Translations under genes and position numbers: made by a program
Assembly (NCBI GenBank): GCA_016802295.1
Contig: JAESIW010000200.1
Coordinates: forward strand, 878,107-942,106
From: Brachionus rotundiformis
Lineage: Eukaryota; Rotifera; Eurotatoria; Ploima; Brachionidae
Direction of reading: 5' to 3'
Length of the DNA stretch: 64,000 nucleotides
The notes under the pieces: model-generated
Seen by the model: the letters and a program-made list of their open reading frames with translations, nothing else
What the model was told of the DNA's origin: nothing
The model's database searches: none
Shown here: in pieces, positions 35,701 to 47,300 of the stretch
Layout: every line of letters begins with the position of its first letter
How positions within the stretch are numbered: the first letter of the stretch is position 1

Positions 35701-38700
35701 TTAAAAAATATGTTTTGATAAACCTAGTAGAAGAAACTGGTAAAGAAAGCATCCTTGGAGACGCTTATGTAGAACAATTGGCCGAGTTAAACAACAAAAA
35801 AATAATCTATGTTCAATTTGATTTTCATGAGCATTGGTATTTTATTGAAAAATTTCTTTTGGCATATATCAAAAATTTTTGAAGCAAGGGACTAAAATAT
35901 GAAAATGTTTCCATTCTAAAAGATAGACTCAAAGAGCTTCTGGGAGAACCCTTCTGCTGGATCGACAATCGAGGCTTCATCTTCAAACAAAAAGTCCTTC
36001 TAAGAGTGAACTGCGTTGATTGCTTAGATCGGACAAATGTTGTTCAAATGGTTATGGCAAAATATATTCTAGAAAGTCAATTGCAACCATTAGGCATATT
36101 GGTGCCTCCTAGCGAACTTCCTCTTGATTTTAAGCTAAAAATTTGTTCCATGTGGGCAAATAATGGAGACGCGATTAGTGAACAATATGCCGGAACTAGT
36201 GCTCTCAAAGGCGACTACACTAGGACAGGTGAGCGCAGATTTGCAGGTATTCTGAGGGATGGGATGAACTCTGCTAACAGATACTATCTGAGATTTAGGG
36301 ATGCTTTTAGACAAATGGCTTTTGATGCTTTACAAGGGGTTCCAGCATTGGAAAATGAGCAAATTTCCAAATCAAATTTGCTTTCTCCGACTAAAAATGA
36401 GGAGACTAGCGAAGAACAGGTTCAAGCTGATCCTGAGCGAGAGGAAAATATTAGACAGCTATTAAATGATTGTAAGAAAGAATTGGTAGGCCAAGATGAG
36501 GATTGCTACGGAATTTGGGCTTTGATTAATTTTAATGAGTTATATTTTTTGTCGAATCTTTAATAAAAAATGTTTAATTTTGTCCAAAATAAAGGTCCAA
36601 TGATGACATAAGTCAAATTGATCCGGATGTATTTCTAATTTTGACTAATTTTGCTATTTATATTTCCAAGTAAGGAATAATTTGGTTATTTAATTACAAA
36701 TTTAATACAAAAATAATTTTATTTTGGTTTAATTGATAATCTAATTATAATTCAATTGATTTGCTCACTATTTTATATTTTTAATTTTATTTGTTTCTAT
36801 TTTTAAAGATTTTTTTCTAGTATCTAAAATTTTTGGTTATTTTTCAGATTAAGAGATCTATCTAGATTTTTTGTTTTCTAAAAATTGTGGTAACTTGGTT
36901 ATGAAAAAACTGTTTTCAAGTTTATGACTCTTTTTCTTTATAAAATTTTAAAATTAAAAACAGAATTTAAAACAAATTTTTTTTGTAATTGTATTTTTTA
37001 CTGATTTATAATTATATAGATATTTTATACTTTATTCTATTATTTGTACAAAAAATCTTTCTTATTTAACCCATTAAATAATCAATATCTTTGTTTGAAT
37101 ATTATGAAATTAGAAAAATGCTTGATGAGCTTTGGTTCACTGAACGAATACCCTGTTTGGTAGAAAGGTTGCTATTTTAAGCACATGTCCAAGTCACCGC
37201 AGTCTTTAATTTTTTAAGCTTTGATCCGATGGTTCTGAATTTTTTTTCTAGAAAAATTCACCCTTTGATATTGTTTTAGGCCAGTGAATCCCAAGAATCC
37301 TTCTTAGGGTTCCAGTTTGAAAGGTGTTCAGACTTTTTATCAAATTCAAAAATTCCTCTATTCCTCTTTTCTCATATCAATATTACTTTTACTAATATAA
37401 TAATATTATCTTCAGTAAAGATATTTGTATTTACACTAACGCTCAGAAGTGTTTAGCCTTATAAACTATAAGGCTCTGCCAGACTTGGCTTTTTCCAATA
37501 AAAAAGACTTGTTTTTTTTATAATGCTGTGCAGCTTGTTTTATTTTCCTACCTTAGTTCATTTACTTTCATATTGGTCCTAATTTAGTTGTATTAATTTT
37601 ATTCGTGATACCCATTTTGTGTAGCTTAGGGTCATTACTTTTGGTTAAGTCGATCCTTTGCCATGTAATCCACTTTTAATAAGCCTGTTACCTAACCAAG
37701 AGGTATTTAGGGATTTAATTCGGTATTATTTAATTAAGAGAAAAGTTTGTTGGTTAAACCCTTTATTCGGAATCCGAAAATGTTAACTGCAGAAAAGTAA
37801 ATGCAATACCAAGTATCTCCATGTTATTTCTGGTCTTCCAACTTTTCTTCGCCTTTGAGGTGTTCATTGAAGAGCTCTGTAAGGAAGTATGTGTCCAAGC
37901 CACCGCAGTCTTTGGCTCTTTTTACATTGACTCATTGGCTCTGACCTGGTACTTTTGTATAGCATTGTTTGACAGTGTATTCATAGAATTCTTCCTAGGT
38001 GCCAGTGTGGAAGCTGTTTAGGCTTTTTCTATCTAACTCAGACACTCTTTAGCTTTTACTATAGTGTTTTATAACCAAATTTTTGTTTTCTTGGTTTAAG
38101 TTCTTTTGCTTTTGCATGTCTATTCTTAATGCCTTTTTATGCGTTCCAATTGATTCACTAATGCTTCATAAATTCACTCACACACTTCACATAAATGATA
38201 ATCGGAATATCTTAAATTAGATATTAGTTTCCACTTTTATGACTTTTTGACTTTACTTCGTGGTCCGACTGGTTTACCAAATCCTGTGTTTGTATATGCA
38301 TGTCCATTTCTCTTTTTGTTATTAGCCTTCTGTATAAATGCTGCTTCTGTAAAATATATGAATTCACTTGCACGCTCAATAAATGAATTATCTATGCTGA
38401 TTGGGATTTTTACTTTTTGATTTGGTGCTAAGATTGGTCAAAAAATATCCAACTTTTAAAATTAATTAAAGCAAATTTTTTATGTTATAGCTATGACGAG
38501 GCAGTTGAATCATTTCTCGATTATGAAAAAATAGATTTAAAAAATGTGGAAAAACTGGAGCTTGGACCCGAGCCTGTGAGTGAATTGGCATTTTTCAAGT
38601 CAACCCCCCGCTTTCATATATTAAGAGTATATTATAGAGATAAAAACGACACATCAGCTGAACCCTACTCTTTGTTCTATTCGTTTCGATCAAGTAACCT

Positions 38701-39427
38701 AAGATTTTTTAACAACTTGGTCTTGACTACCAAGTCTCAGGACGAGATGGTTGAGTCGTTAAGAGGCATTTGCCAAACCATCCAGTCGACACTGATTTTT
38801 TTTGGTAATCATATAGAATTTGATGATGTTAACAAACTTAACAAGTATTTTTAAATTAATTATTTAAGATAAATTTTAATTGTTTATTTATCTAGAAAAA
38901 AAAGTAAGCCACATTTGAACACTGTACAACTGCGCAAGCTCAGTACCAGGATCAACATGGAAGGTTCAAAAGTACCAAATGGGACTAGTGATTCCAGGAT
39001 TATGCGCTTTGGCAAAATAATTGGAAACAAATTATTTAGAAAAAATACAACTCAATCTACAAGTTTAAATCAAACACTTGAGACATCCGAAAATTTGATC
39101 GAACTAAACGAGACCAGCCAAGTATGTGAAGATTTGATTCAGTTAGAGGACTCTCAAGATCAGGTTGAAGAAAAAAATCAGGAATTGTTGATCGATCTTG
39201 GTGATTTATGTCTAAATGAGGATAAAGATAAGATAGAAAGTTCAATCAAACGTGAAAAGTCGTCTAATTCTTTAAATTCAATGGGAAACGTTTCCAGCGT
39301 AGCCAAAAATGCCACTCGAATTTACATTCCAAAGTTGAGCCAAAAACAATTCACAACACGTCAAGCAAAAATCGATGATACAAAAGAAATTACTAAAAGA
39401 TCACAAACAAATTTTATCTTCATTTAA
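29750..39427 (+). CDS. INPP5F: INPP5F/SAC2, SAC-domain inositol 4-phosphatase
   Basis: SAC-domain phosphatase acting mainly on PI(4)P on endosomal and plasma-membrane traffic routes. Exons: 29750-30620, 31880-32062, 35641-35836 (acceptor at 35635 also possible), 35885-36538, 36595-36669, 38491-38844, 38896-39427; phases agree, 954 aa. Seen: SYDLTNSVQRQQEQF, RFFWNKHLLNDI, LISRRSRYRLG, KRRGIDDQGNVANFVETEQ, HTLSFVQIRGSIPVYWSQP, FDFHEHCKGLKYENV, the catalytic NCVDCLDRTNVVQ (CX5R, Cys about 460, Arg about 466), MWANNGDAISEQYAG and GDYTRTGERR. The hSac2-like region follows (DPDVFLILTNFAIYI, EKLELGPEP). The Ser-rich tail is shorter than in vertebrates (about 1130 aa). Intron 2 contains an antisense carbonic anhydrase gene and a LINE relic; intron 5 contains old repeats. 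Confidence 0.95.
32141..33186 (-). CDS. secreted alpha-carbonic anhydrase, possibly GPI-anchored
   Basis: Reversible hydration of CO2 by a zinc enzyme. Two exons: 33186-32419 and 32368-32141, phase 0, 331 aa. Seen: signal peptide MYKLFILLVFGGIECF; QQQSPINV; NNGHSVVM with the proton-shuttle His (about 98); HFHW (zinc His 126 and 128); ELHLVH (third zinc His 146); SLTTPGCDEVVEWHL with the catalytic Thr; RPIQELNDRVV near the end. Cys 52 and Cys 222 sit where extracellular isoforms form a disulfide. The C-terminus ends in a short hydrophobic segment (YLSIALIILYQFF), which suggests a GPI signal or membrane anchor, as in CA IV-type enzymes. The gene lies wholly inside intron 2 of INPP5F, on the opposite strand. 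All active-site residues seem present. Confidence 0.94.
34140..35290 (-). pseudogene. LINE ORF2 relic inside INPP5F intron 2
   Basis: Reverse-strand frames read ALGPLLFVVFINDLPNLF then ERYSLYADDCKIY (YADD catalytic box), and, further on, RHNFFINRTAK with a stop followed by WNGLPDDIVASETVDSFK, the standard LINE C-terminus. Stops and shifts throughout. Orientation is opposite to INPP5F. Confidence 0.85.
36670..38490. other. INPP5F intron 5 with a diverged duplicated sequence
   Basis: Two stretches, about 37180-37400 and 37880-38060, share GTCCAAG-CACCGCAGTCTTT, an AGAATCCTTC/AGAATTCTTC segment and a GGTGTTCAGACTTTTT/GAAGCTGTTTAGGCTTTTT segment. They look like an old local duplication of unknown origin. 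No gene was found in the intron. Confidence 0.45.
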
Positions 39428-39693
39428 AATTGTTGTTAATTAATTTTATACTAAAATATTATTAATTTAATAAATTAAAAGGTGCGTTATTTTTCTTCTA
39501 TTATTTTTTCTAGTTTTTATTTGTTATTAAAATTTTGTTTACATTAAAAAAAAATATTTTTATAAATAAACCTAAAAATAAAAAATTTTCCTTATTTATG
39601 GCTCATGAACTGAATTTAAAACAAAATTAAAGAAAAACATTTAATTTTTACATTAAAACTTTTCAAATATGTCTCATTTTTTAAATGGCTAGT

Positions 39694-39738
39694 TATCTTT
39701 TTATACGATTTTAGGCGATCACTTGGCCGGTAAAGACC
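39694..39738 (+). repeat. target-site duplication of LINE, left copy
   Basis: 45 bases beginning TATCTTTTTATACGATTTTA, repeated at 41266-41310 with one mismatch (GATCAC/GATCAT). They bracket the LINE exactly. Confidence 0.85.
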
Positions 39739-41265
39739 AATTTTTTTTTTTTTTCAATTTCAAGGTTAATCAACAGGCTAGTGCCCATGTCATAAAGACC
39801 GATTAACACTCCATTTATTTAAATAAAATAAGTTTTACAAATTAAAAATTAATTGTTTATATAATTATTTAAAAAAATAAAACATTGAAGTATTTAAATT
39901 AAATTTTTTGAATTTTTTTACAAAATCTGAAAAAATAAGATTAATATTAAATTAAAAAAATTGAAAATTGAATTGAATGCTTAAATGTTGTAAATTTCAA
40001 CATTGATCTCTTGATCACAAAGCAATTTATAAGTCTTGAGTAGAAAAATCCAAAAGTTTTTTCACCATTTAATGATTTTGATGTTGTTTCTATCAGATTC
40101 TCACAGTTCCTTAAATTATATTTCAAATTTCTTGAGTCATTTTTCTTTAAATTCTGCCTTAAATTATCAGGAGAGTTATGAAAGTATAGTGTTTTATAAG
40201 CAAAAGATAGCATTCTATCGAGTATTCTATGTTGGAATGCATATAGGCCATACTTTTCTAAGAAGTTATTAATATCGTTAAAGTTATTAACCTCAAATTT
40301 AAATATTGTCAAATAATAACTCTTAGCCAATTTAATTATTGCCCCTTTGAGAAATAGCACAGAAGAGTCGAGCAATAATCAAAATAAGGCAAAATAAACG
40401 TCTTAAAAAACTGTATTTTTACGGATGTTGATAGATAGAAAAGTCTCTTAATGCTGAATAATTTTTTATTTACAATTAATGAGATACTACATGCAAAATT
40501 AGAAAAGTTAAGATTTTGATCTATTTTATAACCTAAAAGAGTTATTTCATTGACAACTTTTATTTCATTTCCACAAAAATTGATCATCTTGGGAATAATA
40601 GTCTTTTTATTTGAAAAGATCATACAATAGGTTTTTGACCAATTTATATCAACCTTGTTAAAATAACACCAATCACTAAGATTGTGGATGGTACTCGAAA
40701 AATTTTTCAAAACACTATCTAAGTCCTTATCAGAGTGACTAATCGTAGTGTCATCAGCAAACATTTTTATGTCAAATTTCCTTAAGAGATAAGGAAAATC
40801 ATTAATAAAAATCAGAAAAAGAAGAGGACCTAGAACTGAACCCTGCGGTACACCTAACTTTAGAGCTGTAGGTTTTGATTTTTCGTTTCCAAGATGAACT
40901 ATTTGAGATCTATTGACAAAATAATTTGATAGAAGACCTAAAGAATTATTGTCAAATCCGTAGTGAAATGATTTCAAGAGAAGAAGATTTGGATCAATCA
41001 CGTCAAAAGCTTTTCTAAAGTCAATAAAAAGTGATACGGTAGTAAGTTTCTTTTCTTTGGCTAGATTTAATTCACTAAGATATTCATGAAATGCAGTCTG
41101 ACATGAATGCCCAGGTCTGAATCCATGCTGTCCATTAAAAAATATATTGTTAGTTTCAAAATAGCTTGAAATTTGACGAGCCAATAATTTCTCAAACAAT
41201 TTTGCAATTGGAGAAAGAACTGAAATAGCCCTGTTAATATCTGATTTATTGCCTTTATTTTTAAA
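39739..41265 (-). mobile_element. 5'-truncated LINE with reverse transcriptase and 3' poly-A
   Basis: On the reverse strand it starts inside the reverse-transcriptase domain (RAISVLSPIAKLFEKLL), continues with NGQHGFRPGHSCQTAFHE, LFIDFRKAFDVIDPNLL, GVPQGSVLGPLLFLIFINDF and FADDTTISH (catalytic F/YADD), and ends after a frameshift near 40370 with the C-terminal region. The 3' end is an A-run (T-run at 39741-39754 on the + strand). A 45-base target duplication flanks it. The domain is open over about 300 residues, so insertion is probably not ancient, but the 5' half and endonuclease are missing. Confidence 0.9.
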
Positions 41266-41720
41266 TATCTTTTTATACGATTTTAGGCGATCATTTGGCC
41301 GGTAAAGACCGTATAAAAATACGGCATTAATTAAATTTAAAGGAATTGCAAAAAAAAGATATTTTATTTGTTGAAAAAAATAAGTTAATTTAAACGATTT
41401 ATTTAAATATTTATTAAAACAATTAAAACTCACATTATTAGATTAAATAAAACTATTGAAACAACAACTTTTAAAACAACAATTAAAACTTTTTTTTAAC
41501 AAATGAAATAATTTTTAATTCCTTTAAATTTAATACCGTATTTTTGACCGCTGGTTTTTTTTTGGTCGTATTTTGTACGGTCTTAAAAGTGGACCATCAA
41601 GCTAACCGGCCAAATGACCGTCCTTTTGCAGGTTAGGCAGCTAAGTGGACACGGTCGTGGTTAAAAATTAATTTTGCCCGAAATTGGGGTTCGCTTGTAC
41701 GGTTTCCAACACTAGTAATG
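41266..41720. repeat. foldback sequence that was the LINE target
   Basis: Inverted arms about 41306-41346 and 41511-41553 (AAAAATACGGCATTAATTAAAT versus its approximate complement; each part below twenty bases identical), plus GGCC...GACCGT motifs repeated around 41560-41630. The left arm begins in the LINE target duplication. It looks like a non-autonomous transposon with complex inverted repeats. Confidence 0.55.
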
Positions 41721-43763
41721 ATGCGAAATACCACATTTTATTTTTGTTCCAAATGGCTCTTTTAAAATGGAGATCTCTTTTGTTCATCGAAAAAATTCCT
41801 TTTCAAATTTATCAGAGATCATAATTCTTTATTTTAGGGAATTGATATTATTTCTATAATTTATCTCTGTAACCATTTTAGTAGAATTGTTTGTATAAAA
41901 TAGAACTGTGTTCGAGAAGAGTTCCAAAAGGTTTTAGGTGTCTCTTAAACAAACAAATGCCAATTTTTAGTTGGTATCTTAACCTCTCAATTCAGGCCAC
42001 TCTTGTGCAACTTTTCCAACTCATTTATGAATTGCATAAGCTCTTGATGTGGTCTATTAAAGATTTGAAAATCATTTCCAATTATTTCAGGCGTTTCATT
42101 GAAACAACAACAGTAATGGGTCCAAGCAGAGTCTTGGGGAACTTCTAATAAAATGGTTTCTTTTGGTAAAATATTCAGTATAATTTTTCAAGATTTTTGA
42201 TAACATATTAATTAGAATATTTTGTTAAATTAAATCAATTGATTTATCAATTACAATTTCTTTCGTTTAATAAAATGTTTTTTCAAGTTGTTTTGCTTAG
42301 AACGATACCAATACTTTTGGTAAAATATAATGAATGGCAAATTTGGAATTCCGGATTACTATTTTATTATTCGCTTTATAAATGTTTTCTTTTGTATATT
42401 TTGAGCAAATAAATAGGTAGCAAATTTTGTCTATAGAGCACCATAATTTATCAATTAAAGTTATAATTTTTTGTAATTAGCAAAAAAAAATGAAAAAAAT
42501 AATTATAAAGTTGTTTAAAATGCTCTGAATAATAACAAAAAATAAATGTGATCAGAAAGATTTAAATAAGACTTTTTTGTCCCTAGAAAATTTTCAAAAG
42601 CTTTAATTCTTTAAGTTAGTCCTAATTAAACTCGTTTTAAAATTTGAAGGTATTTTTTATGGTTAATATTTTACGTATTTGTCAATTAGATAATAAACTC
42701 TAAATTGATTACAAAAAAAATATTTACAACTCAATGCAAAGTGGTTACGAACCAAAAAGCAAAAAAATTAACAAGAGCTTTATTTATTTTCGTTTTTGTT
42801 TATTAGTTTTTAAAAATATTATTTAACATAAGGATATTTATGAAAAAAAAATGACTATCAAATTAAAATTTTGGACTTTTTAAAGCAAGTTGGTTTAGGA
42901 AAAATAATTGTGATGTTTTTAAAATTGGACACTTAAGAATAAATTTTTATGAAACCATTTTGTAATTTTAGATCTTGAAAATCAAGATCGCTAACAATAC
43001 AATTAGTTTGTGAGCTTGATCAAATATTTAAAGGTAGATAATTTTATTTTTTTTTTTTTGGAATAAATTATAATTGTTATGAATTTTTTTAAAATAAAAG
43101 ACTAAAATTTTGTTTAAACAAATTCGGGTTCTTTAAAATTATTTGCTAAAATCTGGATCTTGGCGAAGCTTCAAAGCTGCCAAAATCAAAAAAAAAATTC
43201 AATTTTTTTGGATCAAAAATTTCCCAACCTCAATTTTATGAAGAGCTTTTTTTGAATAATTATTTTTGTTTATAAATTTTCATTCTTTCAAATGAGTGGA
43301 AATAATCAACTAACTAATTAAAATAATAAATGAGTAATATATTTTTCAAAGCCTCTTAAGCTAATTTTTATTTGGATTTAAATTTAGATATCTTCATGAA
43401 ATTTATACTATCTTGTCAAAAAATATTATTTTTTTATAATCTGTTCTTTTTTTATATCTTTAATTAATGTTGCAAACAAAAAGTAATAAAACTGATAAAT
43501 CCTAGACTCTAAGTTAATCATGGCTTGTCTTATTTGCTCAAATAAAACAAAAATTCTTTTTTTTATCTTATACCTTTGACTCAGTTGTATAGTGTCTTTT
43601 CTAAATTTCTTTAAATAATTTAAAACTTAACTAATTTGGTTGAAATTTCATAAATTATGCTAAAGCTGGATCTCACTCTAGCAAAATTCATTTTCTCAGC
43701 TAGTTAGCTAAGCGACTTTGTTGGTTATTTTGAGCGGTGGTTCAGCCGAATTCACAATTTGCC
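41721..43763. other. intergenic, no gene seen
   Basis: About 2 kb of AT-rich DNA before CMC4. The short open frame 41891-42148 has no supporting feature. Confidence 0.4.
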
Positions 43764-43970
43764 ATGGATCCATGCAAAAAATACGCTTGCCAGCTGCAGG
43801 AATGCTTGGCAAAAAACAACTTTGACCAGGATAAGTGCCAAAAAATAGTTCATCAGCTGAATAAATGCTGCCTAGAGTATTATATTCTACATCAAGAGAG
43901 GTACGATCAGGTTTCACCAACCTGCTCTGGGTTCATATCACAATTAAATGATAAACAAAAGTTTAAATAA
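43764..43970 (+). CDS. CMC4: CMC4, twin CX9C mitochondrial protein
   Basis: Small mitochondrial intermembrane-space protein of the twin CX9C class (p8/MTCP1-type), oxidised in by the MIA40 relay in known members. Single exon, 68 aa, the usual CMC4 length. Seen: MDPCKKYACQLQECL and then DKCQKIVHQLNKCC, i.e. two exact C-x9-C helices, with a third conserved element PTCSGF near the end. The ATG at 43764 has a strong context (GCCATGG); the open frame extends upstream but without an ATG. No targeting presequence, as usual. It lies 339 bases upstream of atypical PKC, same strand. Confidence 0.94.
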   Translation: MDPCKKYACQLQECLAKNNFDQDKCQKIVHQLNKCCLEYYILHQERYDQVSPTCSGFISQLNDKQKFK

Positions 43971-44309
43971 AAATTATTTTTTTATTTTTAAGTTGTTTTT
44001 TTTTGTTCATTTAATGCTCAGTTTAGGTTTAAATGCCTCAACTAGAAATTATTTCCGAGTTTATATGATTTAGATAAGATACATAAAATAAATTTAGATA
44101 AAAAAACTATCGTATATGGTTTATTTTTTGAGTAAAATTTTGACATATGAATGACACATGAGTTGGTGTGTAGGTGATGACTAGGAAAACTTATTTGATT
44201 AATTAACATATAATTAAAAAAAATATATATTTTTTTAGAATTATTTTTTTTTAGTATTTTTAATTGTTGAAAAATTCAATAATGTTATTTCTATGATTCG
44301 AATTGTGAT

Positions 44310-47300
44310 ATGACTCAGCATCAAATGTCTCAAACAAGCACTCAAAATACCCCTACAAACAGTTCGAAGAAGACAGGCTTCTTTTCGAGCTTGTCTTCGG
44401 CAGGCACCAATCGTGGAATTGGTCACGAATTCGCTGGAGAGGACATAAAAATTCAGATATACTATTCTGGTATAATTACCGTAATTTATATAAAGTACGA
44501 AGATGTTCAATTGAATAGCAGCTATGATCTGGACAGGTTTAAGGAGCACATTCGCCACATATGCAAATTTGATGTCCATGACCAATTTACTCTGAAATGG
44601 GTTGACGAAGAGGGAGATCCGTGCACGATCAGCACCCAAATGGAGATGGATGAAGCCATCCGCTTGTACTACTTGAACAAAGAAAACGAGCTGGTGGTGC
44701 ACGTATTTGGCAATGTGCCGCAGAAACCAGGCCTGCAATGCATAGGCGAAGACAGGTCCATTTACCGGCGAGGAGCTCGTCGCTGGCGCAAGATTTACCT
44801 GGTCAATGGTCACAAATATCAAGCAAAACGTTTTGCCAAGTCGGCAATGTGTAAGGTTTGTGATGACAGGATTTGGGGTCTGGGAAGACAGGGCTACAAA
44901 TGTCTTGAATGCAAAATAATGGTTCATAAGCGATGTCACAAGTTTATTTCGGCAACATGTATCCAAGCACAACAAATTCAAAAAATGGAAAGTGAAAAAA
45001 AATTTAACGATTCCATATCGATTGGTAAAATATCAAATGAAAAAGATGCCAATAATGATTCAAAGTAAGCTTAATGGTTTATTTTTGGATGGTTATTTGC
45101 CAGACACTATTTCGCTTATCTAAGTCTATAATCATGAATATCATATTCAACATTCTTTGAGATAAATGATGTCTTGGGTTTTTTAAAAGTCTTTAAAAAA
45201 TAGGAAAAGACATTCTGAATTAATTAATTTATGTCTTATCTTTTGTTGTCAAAATTCTGTAATAATTTAATTTCATTTTTTTTCTAATTAAGAGCATAAA
45301 GTACAATAATGTTCACCAAAGAAATGGTGCTCTAAAAAACACTAAGATTGTAAATTAGGCAAGACCTGATAAATCAGAAGCATAGCTCAAAGTTAAGTTC
45401 TTCAAAACGCTGACTTGACAGCGAAAGTCTTGGATATTTGCGCTTTTTATATAAAAATAGCTAAAATAGTATAAAATTAAGTTATTTATTTATTTATTTT
45501 TCATAATTTTAATTCAAGTTTCATCTAGTGTAAATCAATAGGCTCGTTTTGCTGTCATAAAAGACCGATTGAAGAATATTTTAATTTAAAATCTTTTTAA
45601 CATTGACACAACACTTTTTAATTAAATTTTAATTTTAATATTTTAAAAATTTATTTTGTAAATTTGATTAATCTTTAGATTTTCAGATAAATAGCAAATA
45701 TATTCCGAGTGTATAAAGCAAAATTTTTATAAAAACTTTTAATATTATTTAAATTATTAAGCCCAGAAGTAAAAAAATTATGCTAAGAGAAACAAATACT
45801 TTTGGTCATTTTGATTTATGCCTTTTCAGAATGGTTTTTTTATAATTATTATTTTTTTAAAAGGAAAATAAAAACAATTTTTAAGTAAAAATTTGGCATT
45901 AAGTGGTAATTATTCAAAATATTTAAAATTACTTAATATTCAACAAAAAAAAATTATTAATATTTTTTTAATATTTCTATTTTTCAATTGTATTTTTAAT
46001 TTTAGGATTATATCCTGAAAAAATGAATCTAATTTCCATTCAGATTAAATTTATATCATTAGAATAACCTCACAGGTCTCCAAGGTTTCCCTTTTCGAAA
46101 TTGAAAACTTTTCTTCAAAGAATGTTTCAAATATGAGCTTTTAATAATTGTAAAAATAATAATATTGTTGTCTAATTAGACAAATTCTGCCTGATTAAGC
46201 TTAAAAAGAAATTTCCAAGATTTATTTTCCATATCAAAATGATACCATTTCACGCATTTTGAATATGATTAAATCATTATCAAGTGTATTTTGATTTTAT
46301 AGGTTTTTTATGAATTCTGCATTAAATTAGAATATAGGGTATAAGATGACTATTAATGAACTCTTAATTTTAGTTTAAAAAAATAAAAAATAATAATCTA
46401 GTTTAACAGTTAGTTCTTTTGAGAAGAATTAAAACAAACGAAAGATATTCTATTCATATAAAAAATATTATTTTAAAATCAGTTTTAAAAATAATAGTTT
46501 CAATAAAATTATACTTAATCTTAACATATGAAGACTTAAAATGTCTAAAAATGTTAACCAACTGCATTTTTAGTAAATAAACCGTGCATTTTTTTAATCA
46601 GAAAATATGAATTTTTATTCTATTGATATTTTACGAATTAATCTTATAAAAGTTTAATTATTTAAAAGATTAATGTTCGGTTTATAATTAGATAAAAGAT
46701 TTATAATAATTTGTGTTGGCTGTAAAAAGGATTATTTCTGGTTATTTGCTTTCAATTTATTACTGTGACATTTGACAATAAGTATAATCAGGGACTGTGA
46801 AGTTCTTTTCAATTCGATCGTTTCAATTCAGAAAAATTTGAATAACTTTTTTACTATAAGGAATAATTAAGTTCTGTAAAATGCTTAATGTTTAAGCAAC
46901 TTTGCCTAATCTGAAAATATATGTCTGCAAAAACTCTGCAAAGTAAGTGCACAATTGATTTGAATACTTTTTAATGGCGTGCAAAATGCATAATGTTGCA
47001 GAGTATTTTGCAGACTTATTTTACTGATTTAAGCAAATTTGCTTATAATTGAGCATTTTATAGAACTAAATTATCTCTTTTAGTAAAAAAGTTATTCAAA
47101 TTTTTCTGAATTGAAATGATCGAATTGAAACCAACTTCACAACCCCGTATAATCAAAAATTGTTTAAAAATTACTTCATTATTTTTTTTGAAGAAATAGT
47201 TCATTGTTTTTTTCAGTTTAATCATTTTAATTTTATGGTTAAATATTATATTTTATGTATTTATTTTATTAAAAGTTAAAGTTAAAAAATTGTGCTTGGA

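Noticed and set aside
37821..38021. 66 aa hydrophobic + strand frame in INPP5F intron 5
   Set aside because: Falls in a diverged repeat; the other copy is not open in this frame.
41891..42148. 85 aa + strand frame
   Set aside because: No motif, no splice context, no paralogue; consistent with chance.
43737..43763. upstream GTG start for CMC4
   Set aside because: No ATG there; the ATG at 43764 has an ideal context and gives the family length.
44241..44981. 246 aa - strand frame
   Set aside because: Antisense of the PB1/C1 exon of atypical PKC, which is certain from its motifs.
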